Shown: in pieces, positions 18,075 through 25,682 of the stretch
How the letters are laid out: every line of letters starts with the position of its first letter
Position numbering within the stretch: the first letter of the stretch is position 1
NCBI GenBank assembly: GCA_041665525.1
Contig: JBAYIS010000004.1
Coordinates: 1-64,000, forward strand
DNA: 64,000 bases
From: UBA8401 sp041665525
Lineage (GTDB): Bacteria; Bacteroidota; Ignavibacteria; UBA10030; UBA8401
Direction: 5' to 3'
The notes under the pieces: model-generated
The model's input: the letters and a program-made list of their open reading frames with translations, nothing else
Database searches by the model: none
Told to the model about the DNA's origin: nothing
Made by a program: the position numbers and the translations under genes

Positions 18075-19724
18075 ATGATCGGCACTGAAATCAAGCAGGA
18101 CGAGAATTTTACGCGCAACGTTGAATTCCACCGGAAGTCGCTCAAGAATCTGGAGGCATGTGCGAAACAAGTGATGATGGGAGGGGGGGCAGAAGCGATT
18201 GCGAAGCATAAGAAAAAAGGGAAAATGTCTGCACGGGAACGGATTGCTATGCTGATTGATCCCGGTACCCGGCTGCTGGAAGTAGGACTTTTAACGGCGT
18301 ACGGCATGTATGAAGAATACGGCGGTGCTCCGTCATCCGGAACGGTGTTTGGCATCGGGAAGATTCATCAACGCGATGTTGTGATCGTGGCGAACGACGC
18401 TACAGTAAAGGCCGGTGCGTGGTTTCCGATTACTGCGAAGAAGAATTTGCGCGCACAGGAAATCGCTATTGAGAACCGTCTTCCGATTGTCTATCTGGTG
18501 GATTCTGCCGGTGTGTTTTTGCCGTTGCAATCGGAAATCTTTCCGGATAAAGAACACTTCGGAAGGATTTTCCGGAATAATGCGGTGATGTCCGCCATGG
18601 GGATTACGCAAATTGCTGCGATCATGGGTCCGTGCGTTGCCGGAGGTGCATATCTGCCGATTATGAGCGACGAAGCAATGATCGTTGATAAGACGGGTTC
18701 GGTCTTTCTTGCCGGTTCCCATTTAGTGAAAGCGGCGATCGGCGAAGATATCGACAACGAATCGCTCGGCGGTGCGACGGTTCAGTGCGAGATCAGCGGC
18801 GTGACGGACCATAAGATGCCGAACGACGAGGCCGCACTGAAGAAGATCAGGAGCATCATCGGTAAGCTCGGACATTTCCCCGTTGCAGGATTCAATTATG
18901 AAAAGCCGGTTAAACCGAAGTTCGATCCAAAGGAAATCTACGGCATCCTGCCGGCTGAACGGAATAAACCGTACGATACGTATCAGATTCTTTCGCGTAT
19001 CCTGGACGGCAGTGAATTGGACGAATACAAATCCGGATTTGGCAAAACGATTATTTGCGGATATGCCCGGATAGACGGATGGGCCGTCGGAATCGTTGCC
19101 AATCAACGGGCAATCACCAAAACCGCAAGGGGAGAAATGCAGGTGGGCGGAGTGATTTATTCCGATTCGGCGGATAAAGCAGCGAGGTTCATTCTGAATT
19201 GTAATCAGAAAAAAATCCCTCTTGTATTCTTTCAGGATGTTACTGGATTCATGGTTGGCAGCCGCAGTGAGCATGGCGGTATTATCAAGGATGGTGCAAA
19301 AATGGTGAATGCTGTCGCCAATTCGGTCGTTCCCAAGTTCACTATCATCACGGGCAACAGCTATGGTGCCGGAAATTATGCTATGTGCGGAAAAGCGTAC
19401 GATCCACGACTGATTTTTGCATGGCCATCGGCTCAGATTGCTGTGATGGGCGGAAAGCAAGCGAGTGAAACGTTGCTTGCCATAAAAGTGCAGGCGATGG
19501 AAAAAGGAGGAACACATATCTCTGAGGCACAACAACAGCAACTTCTGGACGAGATCCAGGTACAATACGAAATCGAATTAGATCCAAAATATGCTGCCGC
19601 ACGTTTATGGGTCGACGGCATTATCGATCCTCTAGAGACACGTAACGCCGTTTCCCGCGGTATTGCCATGGCAAATTGTAATCCTACCCTGCCGGAATTC
19701 CGGACCGGGGTGATGCAGATGTGA
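18075..19724 (+). CDS. Acyl-CoA carboxylase carboxyltransferase (beta) subunit
   Basis: A 549-aa biotin-dependent carboxyltransferase of the crotonase fold, similar to methylcrotonyl-CoA and propionyl-CoA carboxylase beta chains. The N-terminal half has KMSARERIAMLIDPGT and YLVDSAGVFLPLQ, followed by FGRIFRNNAVMSAMG and IMGPCVAGGAYLP. The C-terminal half has the PLVFFQDVTGFMVG segment, SYGAGNYAMCGKAYDPR and WPSAQIAVMGG. The LPLQ-containing acyl-binding loop favours the methylcrotonyl-CoA (MccB/geranyl) subgroup. No biotin carboxylase or BCCP subunit is adjacent, so the alpha subunit must be elsewhere. A degenerate octamer array lies just upstream. Confidence 0.92.
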   Translation: MIGTEIKQDENFTRNVEFHRKSLKNLEACAKQVMMGGGAEAIAKHKKKGKMSARERIAMLIDPGTRLLEVGLLTAYGMYEEYGGAPSSGTVFGIGKIHQRDVVIVANDATVKAGAWFPITAKKNLRAQEIAIENRLPIVYLVDSAGVFLPLQSEIFPDKEHFGRIFRNNAVMSAMGITQIAAIMGPCVAGGAYLPIMSDEAMIVDKTGSVFLAGSHLVKAAIGEDIDNESLGGATVQCEISGVTDHKMPNDEAALKKIRSIIGKLGHFPVAGFNYEKPVKPKFDPKEIYGILPAERNKPYDTYQILSRILDGSELDEYKSGFGKTIICGYARIDGWAVGIVANQRAITKTARGEMQVGGVIYSDSADKAARFILNCNQKKIPLVFFQDVTGFMVGSRSEHGGIIKDGAKMVNAVANSVVPKFTIITGNSYGAGNYAMCGKAYDPRLIFAWPSAQIAVMGGKQASETLLAIKVQAMEKGGTHISEAQQQQLLDEIQVQYEIELDPKYAAARLWVDGIIDPLETRNAVSRGIAMANCNPTLPEFRTGVMQM

Positions 19725-19739
19725 ATGAGAAGATGATTT

Positions 19740-20495
19740 GTGAATAAGCGAAGGCCATCGTTCATTACCTATTGTGTAGCATTCATTTTTTTCCTTTTTC
19801 CTCCGCTGTTTCTTTTGGCACAGGACACTTGTGATACCTCCGTGTGGCTGCAACATGATTGGTATTACAGCCCCGAGCCGTCTTCACTTTTTGATCTTTC
19901 ACGATATCTTCCTTCTCCTTTCAACGATGAACTTCAGTTGAAGCGTTATTTACGGGACGAGCGATTCATCGCGCTGCGGAAACTGCATGACGACACACTG
20001 GCAGTCGACGCAATCTACGATCGGGCGATGTTGATTACGGAAGGGAATATTCGCCATGCGCTGCTGATCTGCACTATTGCGGTACTGGACCATCATAGTG
20101 TGGGATTACGCCTCCCGCTAATCGGATATCTCTTCATTCCTTTGACAATGGAGAACGATTCACTGTTCAGGCGCCGCCGGACCAACCTGCCGAAAAAACT
20201 TCTTGATGATAATCCGCGTGCGAGCGATAAAGACAAATTGCAGCATTTCTTTGGTTCCGCGCTGCTTGCTTATCTTACAAACTCTGATACTTTTACTGCA
20301 TTCGTCGGCGATATGTTAGAATTGGGAGAGGACCGTTTTGTATTAGGAGGACGGAACGATGCGCGTGATCAATTGGCAAATGAACGGGGGAGAGAATTTG
20401 GACTGGGATTACTCCGTGATCACGAGTTGTTGCCGAGCGATGTATTGTGGAAAAAAAGAGATCATCTGTCCCCAAAACCTTTGAAGAACAATTGA
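19740..20495 (+). CDS. Exported protein of unknown function with DKLQHF motif
   Basis: 251 aa starting at GTG 19740, with a clear signal peptide (hydrophobic core about residues 10-26, cleavage after LLAQ). After a mid-region hydrophobic stretch comes DKLQHFFGSALLAYLTN (about 163-179) and FVGDMLELGEDRF, then GGRNDARDQLANERGREFG near 206-224. The D-K-x-x-H-F motif followed by a hydrophobic helix resembles the YfiM/DUF2279 or VanZ-like arrangement, but I cannot assign the family with confidence. It follows the carboxyltransferase by 15 nt. Function unknown; probably envelope-located. Confidence 0.7.
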   Translation: MNKRRPSFITYCVAFIFFLFPPLFLLAQDTCDTSVWLQHDWYYSPEPSSLFDLSRYLPSPFNDELQLKRYLRDERFIALRKLHDDTLAVDAIYDRAMLITEGNIRHALLICTIAVLDHHSVGLRLPLIGYLFIPLTMENDSLFRRRRTNLPKKLLDDNPRASDKDKLQHFFGSALLAYLTNSDTFTAFVGDMLELGEDRFVLGGRNDARDQLANERGREFGLGLLRDHELLPSDVLWKKRDHLSPKPLKNN

Positions 20496-20538
20496 AGTGT
20501 ACGAAGAGGTGCAATGTCCTGTCGCAACTACAGGGCCG

Positions 20539-21438
20539 CTATAACCACTTTTTCTTTTTGAACCAGCGGTAGATCCCTAGTGTTATTATTCCCATTAGAG
20601 TCAGGACGACGGGATAACCGTATGGAGACCGGAGTTCGGGCATGAAGTCGAAGTTCATTCCGTAGATACCGACAATGAATGTCAGCGGCATGAAGAAAAC
20701 TGAAAAGAGCGTCAGTACACGAACCACTTCATTTGTTCGTTGTGATGAGAGAGAGATGTACAGGTTCAGCAGGTTATTTGCATTTTCAATGGTCTGATCG
20801 TACGACGTTTCCAGACTCAGATGGAATTCCCGAAGGTCCTGGTGGACCGCTGCGGTGGTATTCTCTCCGAGATTATCAATGATCGGTTTTGTCAGGCGCA
20901 GAATCCTCAGACAAACGGCCGCTTTCCGTTTCAGATGGTACAATTTTCGCAGCACGGTATGCGTTTGATTCTTAAGCACGATAGCCGCTTCCAGTTGATC
21001 GAGTTCCGTCTCCAATGTTAGAGAGGGAGATACGTACGAATGAAGGACATAATAGAGAATTTTAATCAGAAGGTCGTTCGGTGAAGGACACTGTCCTGTG
21101 CTAAAATATTTTGTTCTGATCGCTTCCAGGAACGGCTGTTCACCGCGGTGAATAGTGATGATGAAATCTTTCCCTGCAAACATCGCAACCTTATTGCTGA
21201 TCTCCTGGATAGTGTCAGCGTCATGAAAGGAGAGATGGTCATGCACCCGAGCGATAATGAATACGATGCTGTCGATCCATTCGAATTTTGGGAGATGCTC
21301 CGGCTGCAGGCTGTCTTGCACGGAATTGCTGTGTAGTGAGTATTTTTCCGCGACCGTCTTCAGTTCATCCGCTGTTGGATTAATGACGTCGATCCATTCA
21401 TATTTCTTTTTCCCGCTATTTCGAAATCGTGTGATCAT
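20539..21438 (-). CDS. corA: CorA family magnesium/divalent cation transporter
   Basis: A 299-aa CorA-type channel subunit. The soluble N-terminal alpha/beta domain and long helix (about residues 120-235) are followed by two C-terminal transmembrane segments; the first ends in the diagnostic Y-G-M-N motif (GIYGMNFDFMPELRSPYG). The C-terminus is a short basic tail (KKKKWL). CorA homopentamers mediate Mg2+ (sometimes Co2+ or Ni2+) uptake at the inner membrane. It converges with the upstream plus-strand unknown gene. Its 5' side faces a repeat-bearing spacer shared with the rlmB end. Confidence 0.95.
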   Translation of the reverse strand: MITRFRNSGKKKYEWIDVINPTADELKTVAEKYSLHSNSVQDSLQPEHLPKFEWIDSIVFIIARVHDHLSFHDADTIQEISNKVAMFAGKDFIITIHRGEQPFLEAIRTKYFSTGQCPSPNDLLIKILYYVLHSYVSPSLTLETELDQLEAAIVLKNQTHTVLRKLYHLKRKAAVCLRILRLTKPIIDNLGENTTAAVHQDLREFHLSLETSYDQTIENANNLLNLYISLSSQRTNEVVRVLTLFSVFFMPLTFIVGIYGMNFDFMPELRSPYGYPVVLTLMGIITLGIYRWFKKKKWL

Positions 21439-21519
21439 AAGGATTTGTCAGGCGGAATGCCGGATTCAATGTGCTAAGATAGTAAATCTTCTTTTAAAAG
21501 TTTATTATTTAAAAAGTTC

Positions 21520-21625
21520 GGCGGTGTCTTAATATCAAACTTCAGAATATCGTCAAGCATCTTTGCTATTTAAGGATGCCGAAACGAGTTCGGCATGACG
21601 TTATCTTTTAAATTGAGACACTGCC
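21520..21625. mobile_element. MITE-like element with imperfect terminal inverted repeats and REP hairpin
   Basis: Left end GGCGGTGTCTTAAT (from 21520) matches in inverse the right end ATTGAGACACTGCC (to 21625) with two mismatches. Inside lies a perfect 8-bp stem, ATGCCGAA (21576-21583) with TTCGGCAT (21589-21596). The 106-bp size and terminal inversion fit a small non-autonomous element between rlmB and corA. No flanking target duplication was established. Confidence 0.5.
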
Positions 21626-21705
21626 AAAATTTCAGTGGCGCTATAGGGGCGGACATGTACAGTAAAAAATGTTGAAAAGGGTGAGCAGCGGGGTTGTTGC
21701 GGGAA

Positions 21706-22440
21706 CTACAATTTAGAACGTTTTCTCAGCACTTCATACATCACAATGGCGCCGGCGACGGAAGCATTTAGTGATTCAAAATCCCCTTTCATCGGAATCT
21801 TTACCAAAAAGTCGCATTTCTCCCTCACCAGTCGCCGAATACCTTTTCCCTCATTTCCGATCACAAGTGCAACCGGTACGGTATAATCCACTTCGGTAAA
21901 GTTCTTTTGCGCAGTCATTTCGGTCCCAACGATCCATACTCCCTGGTCCTTTAATTCGTCGATCGTTTGAGCGATGTTTGTTACCCGGGTCATCGGAAAT
22001 TGCAGACTGGCACCCGCAGAGGTTTTTATAACAGTATCGTTGACTGGGGCATTGTGGTGTTTCGGGATGATTCCGCCGTGTGCGCCCGAACAGACACCGG
22101 TACGGATTAACGCACCGAGATTATGAACATCTTCGATTTCGTCAAAGATAAGAAAGAACGGTTGTTCTTTTTTTGCTTTCGCAATGTCGAAAAGATGGCT
22201 GATATCAGAGAATTCTTTTGTTCCGACGAATGCGAGTACCCCCTGTGTATTCTGGTTCTGTGCTGTGCGTGTTATCTGATCGATCGGGGAGAATTTGAAC
22301 GGAATGTTTTTTTGCCGTGCGATCTTCACAATCTCATCAATCACATCGCCCCGGGAATTTTGCGCGATCATGAGTTTGTCGATCGGTGTATTCGCTTTCA
22401 GTGCATCCAATACAGGTTTTCGTCCGATGATCAGATCCAT
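21706..22440 (-). CDS. rlmB: 23S rRNA (guanosine-2'-O-)-methyltransferase RlmB / TrmH family
   Basis: A 244-aa SPOUT methyltransferase. The N-terminal substrate-binding domain starts IIGRKPVLDALK. The SPOUT motifs follow: motif 1 DEIEDVHNLGALIRTG (about residues 97-112), motif 2 VALVIGNEGKGIRRLV and motif 3 IPMKGDFESLNASVAGAI. This set matches RlmB, which methylates the ribose of G2251 in the 23S peptidyl-transferase P loop, although TrmH-family substrate calls by sequence are not certain. It lies 2 nt downstream of lgt and is probably co-transcribed with it on the minus strand. Confidence 0.92.
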   Translation of the reverse strand: MDLIIGRKPVLDALKANTPIDKLMIAQNSRGDVIDEIVKIARQKNIPFKFSPIDQITRTAQNQNTQGVLAFVGTKEFSDISHLFDIAKAKKEQPFFLIFDEIEDVHNLGALIRTGVCSGAHGGIIPKHHNAPVNDTVIKTSAGASLQFPMTRVTNIAQTIDELKDQGVWIVGTEMTAQKNFTEVDYTVPVALVIGNEGKGIRRLVREKCDFLVKIPMKGDFESLNASVAGAIVMYEVLRKRSKL

Positions 22441-22442
22441 AA

Positions 22443-23264
22443 TTATAACGGCAGCTTCTTTTCCAGCCGATTCAATGAGTTTAATCCTATCGCACCGATG
22501 GCGACCAGGATCACGGCAATGATCTGCGCTTCACTGAGTCCGAACAAGAGCCGAGGGTTTAGGCGGAAGAATTCCACGGAGAACCGTTCTATACCGGCGA
22601 GAACAAGATAGGCATAAAACATTTGGCCTTCCGCTTTCCATCTCAAGCGGTTTTTCCACAGGATGACAAAGAAGATGGAGCAGATGATTGTTTCATACAC
22701 CGGTGTGGGATGACAGAGGATATTATCAGGTACGATGCCGTTCGGGAATTGTGAAGTGACTTCGGGAAAATTACGGAATGCAGCCGACGGGGGATATGTG
22801 CCATTCGAATAATCCGTTCCCCATGGCAGTGAAGTTGGGAATCCATAATCTCCATCTCCGGCAAGATGACATCCGATTCGAGCAATGCCGTAGGCAAGCA
22901 TCACCGCCGGAGCGATAGAATCGGCAATCTGGATGAACTTGATATTTTTCTTCTTTGCATAGAAATAGACAGTAATCGTGGCAAGAACAAATCCGCCGTA
23001 GAACGTCAGTCCACCGGGAGAAAAAATCATACCGATAGGATCTTGAACAAATTCAGACCAATTCTCCAGCAGGTGGAGGAATTTCGACCCGGAGACACCG
23101 GCAACGAGTGCTATCAGCGTGATGTTCGAAGCGAGATCAGGATGCAGTTTTTTTCGCTTGAATTCCTTCGTCAATAAATAGTTGCCGATCAGGAATGAGA
23201 CGCCCATCATCAGTCCGAAACTGTATATGGTGATTCCACCGAATGAAAAAATGACTGGATGCAT
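22443..23264 (-). CDS. lgt: Prolipoprotein diacylglyceryl transferase Lgt
   Basis: A 273-aa polytopic inner membrane enzyme that transfers diacylglycerol onto the lipobox Cys of prolipoproteins. About seven hydrophobic segments are visible. The family signature region is GIARIGCHLAGDGDYG (about residues 126-141), the GDGDYG variant of the usual GN-F-x-N-GE-x-G motif that is common in some non-proteobacterial Lgt proteins. A late region HPTPVYET (about 188-195) is conserved. The lipoprotein acceptors in this window include the NlpC/P60 protein. It sits between rlmB and an unknown gene with gaps of 2 nt, in one minus-strand operon. Confidence 0.94.
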   Translation of the reverse strand: MHPVIFSFGGITIYSFGLMMGVSFLIGNYLLTKEFKRKKLHPDLASNITLIALVAGVSGSKFLHLLENWSEFVQDPIGMIFSPGGLTFYGGFVLATITVYFYAKKKNIKFIQIADSIAPAVMLAYGIARIGCHLAGDGDYGFPTSLPWGTDYSNGTYPPSAAFRNFPEVTSQFPNGIVPDNILCHPTPVYETIICSIFFVILWKNRLRWKAEGQMFYAYLVLAGIERFSVEFFRLNPRLLFGLSEAQIIAVILVAIGAIGLNSLNRLEKKLPL

Positions 23265-23266
23265 TA

Positions 23267-23758
23267 TTATTTTTTCTTTTGAAATAATTGTTTCGCTACT
23301 ACGGGTTGCTCCCGATGAAGATCAGGCTTTGGTTCCGCTATGATAACATCGCTGACTCTGTTCTTTTCATACGCCTGCTCATCCGTGTAAATCTTCAGGA
23401 ACGCACTTGCTGATTTGGATGATGCAACTGATGTTCCTGAAAACGACAATTCCGTCTCCGCCTTCACTGTACCTGTCTTTACCAGGGTAAACCGAACCGA
23501 CTTTGGAAGATTGAAATATACCTTTTGAAAACGGGCGGTGCCAGTCGACGGCATGTTCATGGACGGTGCGCGTAATCCATGCAGCGTCCATTGCAGTTCC
23601 CTTTGATTGATCGAATCTTTTACATCGATGAAATAACTGAAATTCGTAAACTGCATCACAGTCTCCAACAGAAACAGGATCCCAGTTTTCTTCTGCCGTT
23701 CATCATACGAGAATCGTACCAACAATCTATATTCGATCGGCTGATTTTTTTTTGCCAT
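23267..23758 (-). CDS. Protein of unknown function
   Basis: A 163-aa protein that I do not recognise. It has no signal peptide or transmembrane segment. The sequence is mostly beta-rich and polar in the first 115 residues, with a serine-rich stretch (SGTSVASSKSASAFLKIY) and a basic end (KQLFQKKK). It lies 2 nt upstream of lgt and 41 nt downstream of hisS, in the same orientation, so it is probably made with them. The reading frame is well placed, begins MAKKNQPIEYRLLVRFSYDE, and shows no disruption, which supports a real gene. Confidence 0.65.
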   Translation of the reverse strand: MAKKNQPIEYRLLVRFSYDERQKKTGILFLLETVMQFTNFSYFIDVKDSINQRELQWTLHGLRAPSMNMPSTGTARFQKVYFNLPKSVRFTLVKTGTVKAETELSFSGTSVASSKSASAFLKIYTDEQAYEKNRVSDVIIAEPKPDLHREQPVVAKQLFQKKK

Positions 23759-23799
23759 TGGAAACCCCCATGCAGTAACGGAATGACACTGCTCTTCCG

Positions 23800-25059
23800 T
23801 TATTTGTTTAGGAATCCGACGATGTCGCTCAGCAAAATATCCTGTTGAGTGTGGTCGGTTAGATTCTTCAACACTGCTTTGCCGCCGTCAAGTTCCATTT
23901 GTCCGACCACCAGTGCAAATTCCGCACGCTGCCGATCAGCTTCCTTCATTTGCGATTTGAGACTGCGGGAAAGGAGGTCACATTCGGATGCGATCCCGCG
24001 AGACCGCAACACCATTGTCGTTGTCAGCACCCATTGCCGTGCTGCATCGTCCGCAGCGGCAATGAAGACTTTTGGTCGCTGTATGGGGGTTTGAAATCCT
24101 TTCTTTTCCAGGATCATCATCAATCGTTCCATGCCCGCTGCAAAACCAACGCTGGGTGTTTGCTTTCCGCCGAGTTCCTTCACCAGCAGATCGTATCTAC
24201 CGCCGCCGGCAAGAGCGTCCTGTGAGCCGAGTTCGGTGCTGGTAATCTCGAATGCCGTTTTGGTATAGTAATCCAATCCGCGCACCAATCGTCCGTTCAC
24301 TGTGAAAGGAATTCCATAAGCAGTTAACAACGATTTCACTCGATCAAAGTGTTTTGCACATTCTTCATTCAAATGATCCGTGATCAACGGCATTCCTGCG
24401 GTCAGTTTTTGGTCATTTTCATCCTTCGAATCCAGCACCCGCATCGGATTCTGGTCGATACGTTTTTGACTTTCCGTGGAAAGGGATCCGGCAATCTTCT
24501 GCAGTTCCGTACGGAGGATCTCTTTATATTTTGGACGACATTCTTCGTCGCCGACGGAATTGATCTGCAGCGTGTATTGTGTAAGACCGAGACGTTTATA
24601 AATCTCGATGGTCATCGCAATGATCTCAACATCCGTTTCCGCCGTGGGCGAACCGATTGCTTCAGCACCGAACTGATGGAACTGGCGGAGCCTTCCGGCT
24701 TGAGGACGTTCCTGACGGAACATCGGGCCGAGATAATACACCTTCGTCAACGGTAATGCTTCGCCGAGATTGTTTTGAATGTATGCGCGGATCGCCGATG
24801 CGGTCCCTTCCGGACGAAGGGTGATACTGTCTCCGCTCCGGTCCTGGAATGTATACATCTCTTTCCCGACGATATCGGTTAGTTCCCCGATGCTGCGGGC
24901 AAAGAGCGAAGTGGATTCAAAAATGGGAGTACGGATTTCTTTGTAATTGAATTGATGGAAAACACTGCGAATGGTCGATTCAACGAACTGCCACAGAGGC
25001 GATTCGGTTGGAAGAATGTCTTTTGTACCTTTAATCGAACGGTAATTCACGGATGACAT
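23800..25059 (-). CDS. hisS: Histidyl-tRNA synthetase
   Basis: A 419-aa class II aminoacyl-tRNA synthetase that charges tRNA-His. Class II motif 1 lies near GTKDILPTE...IRTPIFEST; motif 2 is YYLGPMFRQERPQAGRLRQF (about residues 106-125). The histidine-specific motifs are LVRGLDYYTKTAFE (about 258-271) and GGGRYDLLVKELGG near 285-298. Motif 3 is GFAAGMERL (about 306-314). The C-terminal anticodon-binding domain covers about 330-419. Length is typical. It is the first gene upstream of the unknown-lgt-rlmB group on the minus strand. Confidence 0.97.
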   Translation of the reverse strand: MSSVNYRSIKGTKDILPTESPLWQFVESTIRSVFHQFNYKEIRTPIFESTSLFARSIGELTDIVGKEMYTFQDRSGDSITLRPEGTASAIRAYIQNNLGEALPLTKVYYLGPMFRQERPQAGRLRQFHQFGAEAIGSPTAETDVEIIAMTIEIYKRLGLTQYTLQINSVGDEECRPKYKEILRTELQKIAGSLSTESQKRIDQNPMRVLDSKDENDQKLTAGMPLITDHLNEECAKHFDRVKSLLTAYGIPFTVNGRLVRGLDYYTKTAFEITSTELGSQDALAGGGRYDLLVKELGGKQTPSVGFAAGMERLMMILEKKGFQTPIQRPKVFIAAADDAARQWVLTTTMVLRSRGIASECDLLSRSLKSQMKEADRQRAEFALVVGQMELDGGKAVLKNLTDHTQQDILLSDIVGFLNK

Positions 25060-25122
25060 GATAATGGTGAAAAGAGGGTTTTCGGGTGTAAGAGCGTGCA
25101 GCGTCGGACCGAACGTGATGAT

Positions 25123-25593
25123 CTAATTGTCAAAATATTGCGCTTCTTCGGTCTTGAAGATTTCAATCACGTCCTTTGGTGTTTTTGCCTCCAGTAATTT
25201 CTTCCGGAACTCTTCCTTATTCATTAACCGGGAAATTCGGCTGAGCAGTTTGATATGCGGACCGACCATGCTGTCTTTGCCGATCAGCAAGAAGATCAGG
25301 TGGACCGGCTGTTCGTCCAGCGATTCATAATCGATCGGTTCTTCGGTGATGGCGAATGCCGCGACGATATCCAACACTGCGTCGCATTTTCCGTGCGGGA
25401 TGGCGAATCCGTTGCCAACGCCGGTGGACATGATCTTCTCGCGTTCGAAGATTGCTTCACGTACTTTCTCAATATCGGTGATCCGGTTGGAATGGTTGAC
25501 GATCGCGATCATTTCGTTGATGATCTCGTCTTTGGATTTCCCTTTGAGTTTTACGCGTACTACTGATTCGTCTAAAATATCGCTGATTTTCAT
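25123..25593 (-). CDS. PTS EIIA type-2 (PtsN-like) domain protein
   Basis: About 156 aa of the mannitol/fructose-type EIIA family. The phosphorylated His is in the segment GVGNGFAIPHGKCDAV; the flanking FEREKIMSTG is standard. The C-terminal region LLSRISRLMNKEEFRKKLLEA is typical. No sugar permease or HPr/EI gene is near, so a regulatory PtsN-like role is more likely than sugar uptake. I place the start at ATG 25593, which has GGAG 12 nt upstream; an in-frame TTG at 25611 would add six residues. It precedes hisS by 63 nt on the same strand. Confidence 0.88.
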   Translation of the reverse strand: MKISDILDESVVRVKLKGKSKDEIINEMIAIVNHSNRITDIEKVREAIFEREKIMSTGVGNGFAIPHGKCDAVLDIVAAFAITEEPIDYESLDEQPVHLIFLLIGKDSMVGPHIKLLSRISRLMNKEEFRKKLLEAKTPKDVIEIFKTEEAQYFDN

Positions 25594-25682
25594 TTTTTTG
25601 TTAATCTCCAAACTGAAGAACGGACAACCTGTTCAAAGTGACTTAAATATACGATTTTCGTCCGCTAAATGGAAGTAATAAT

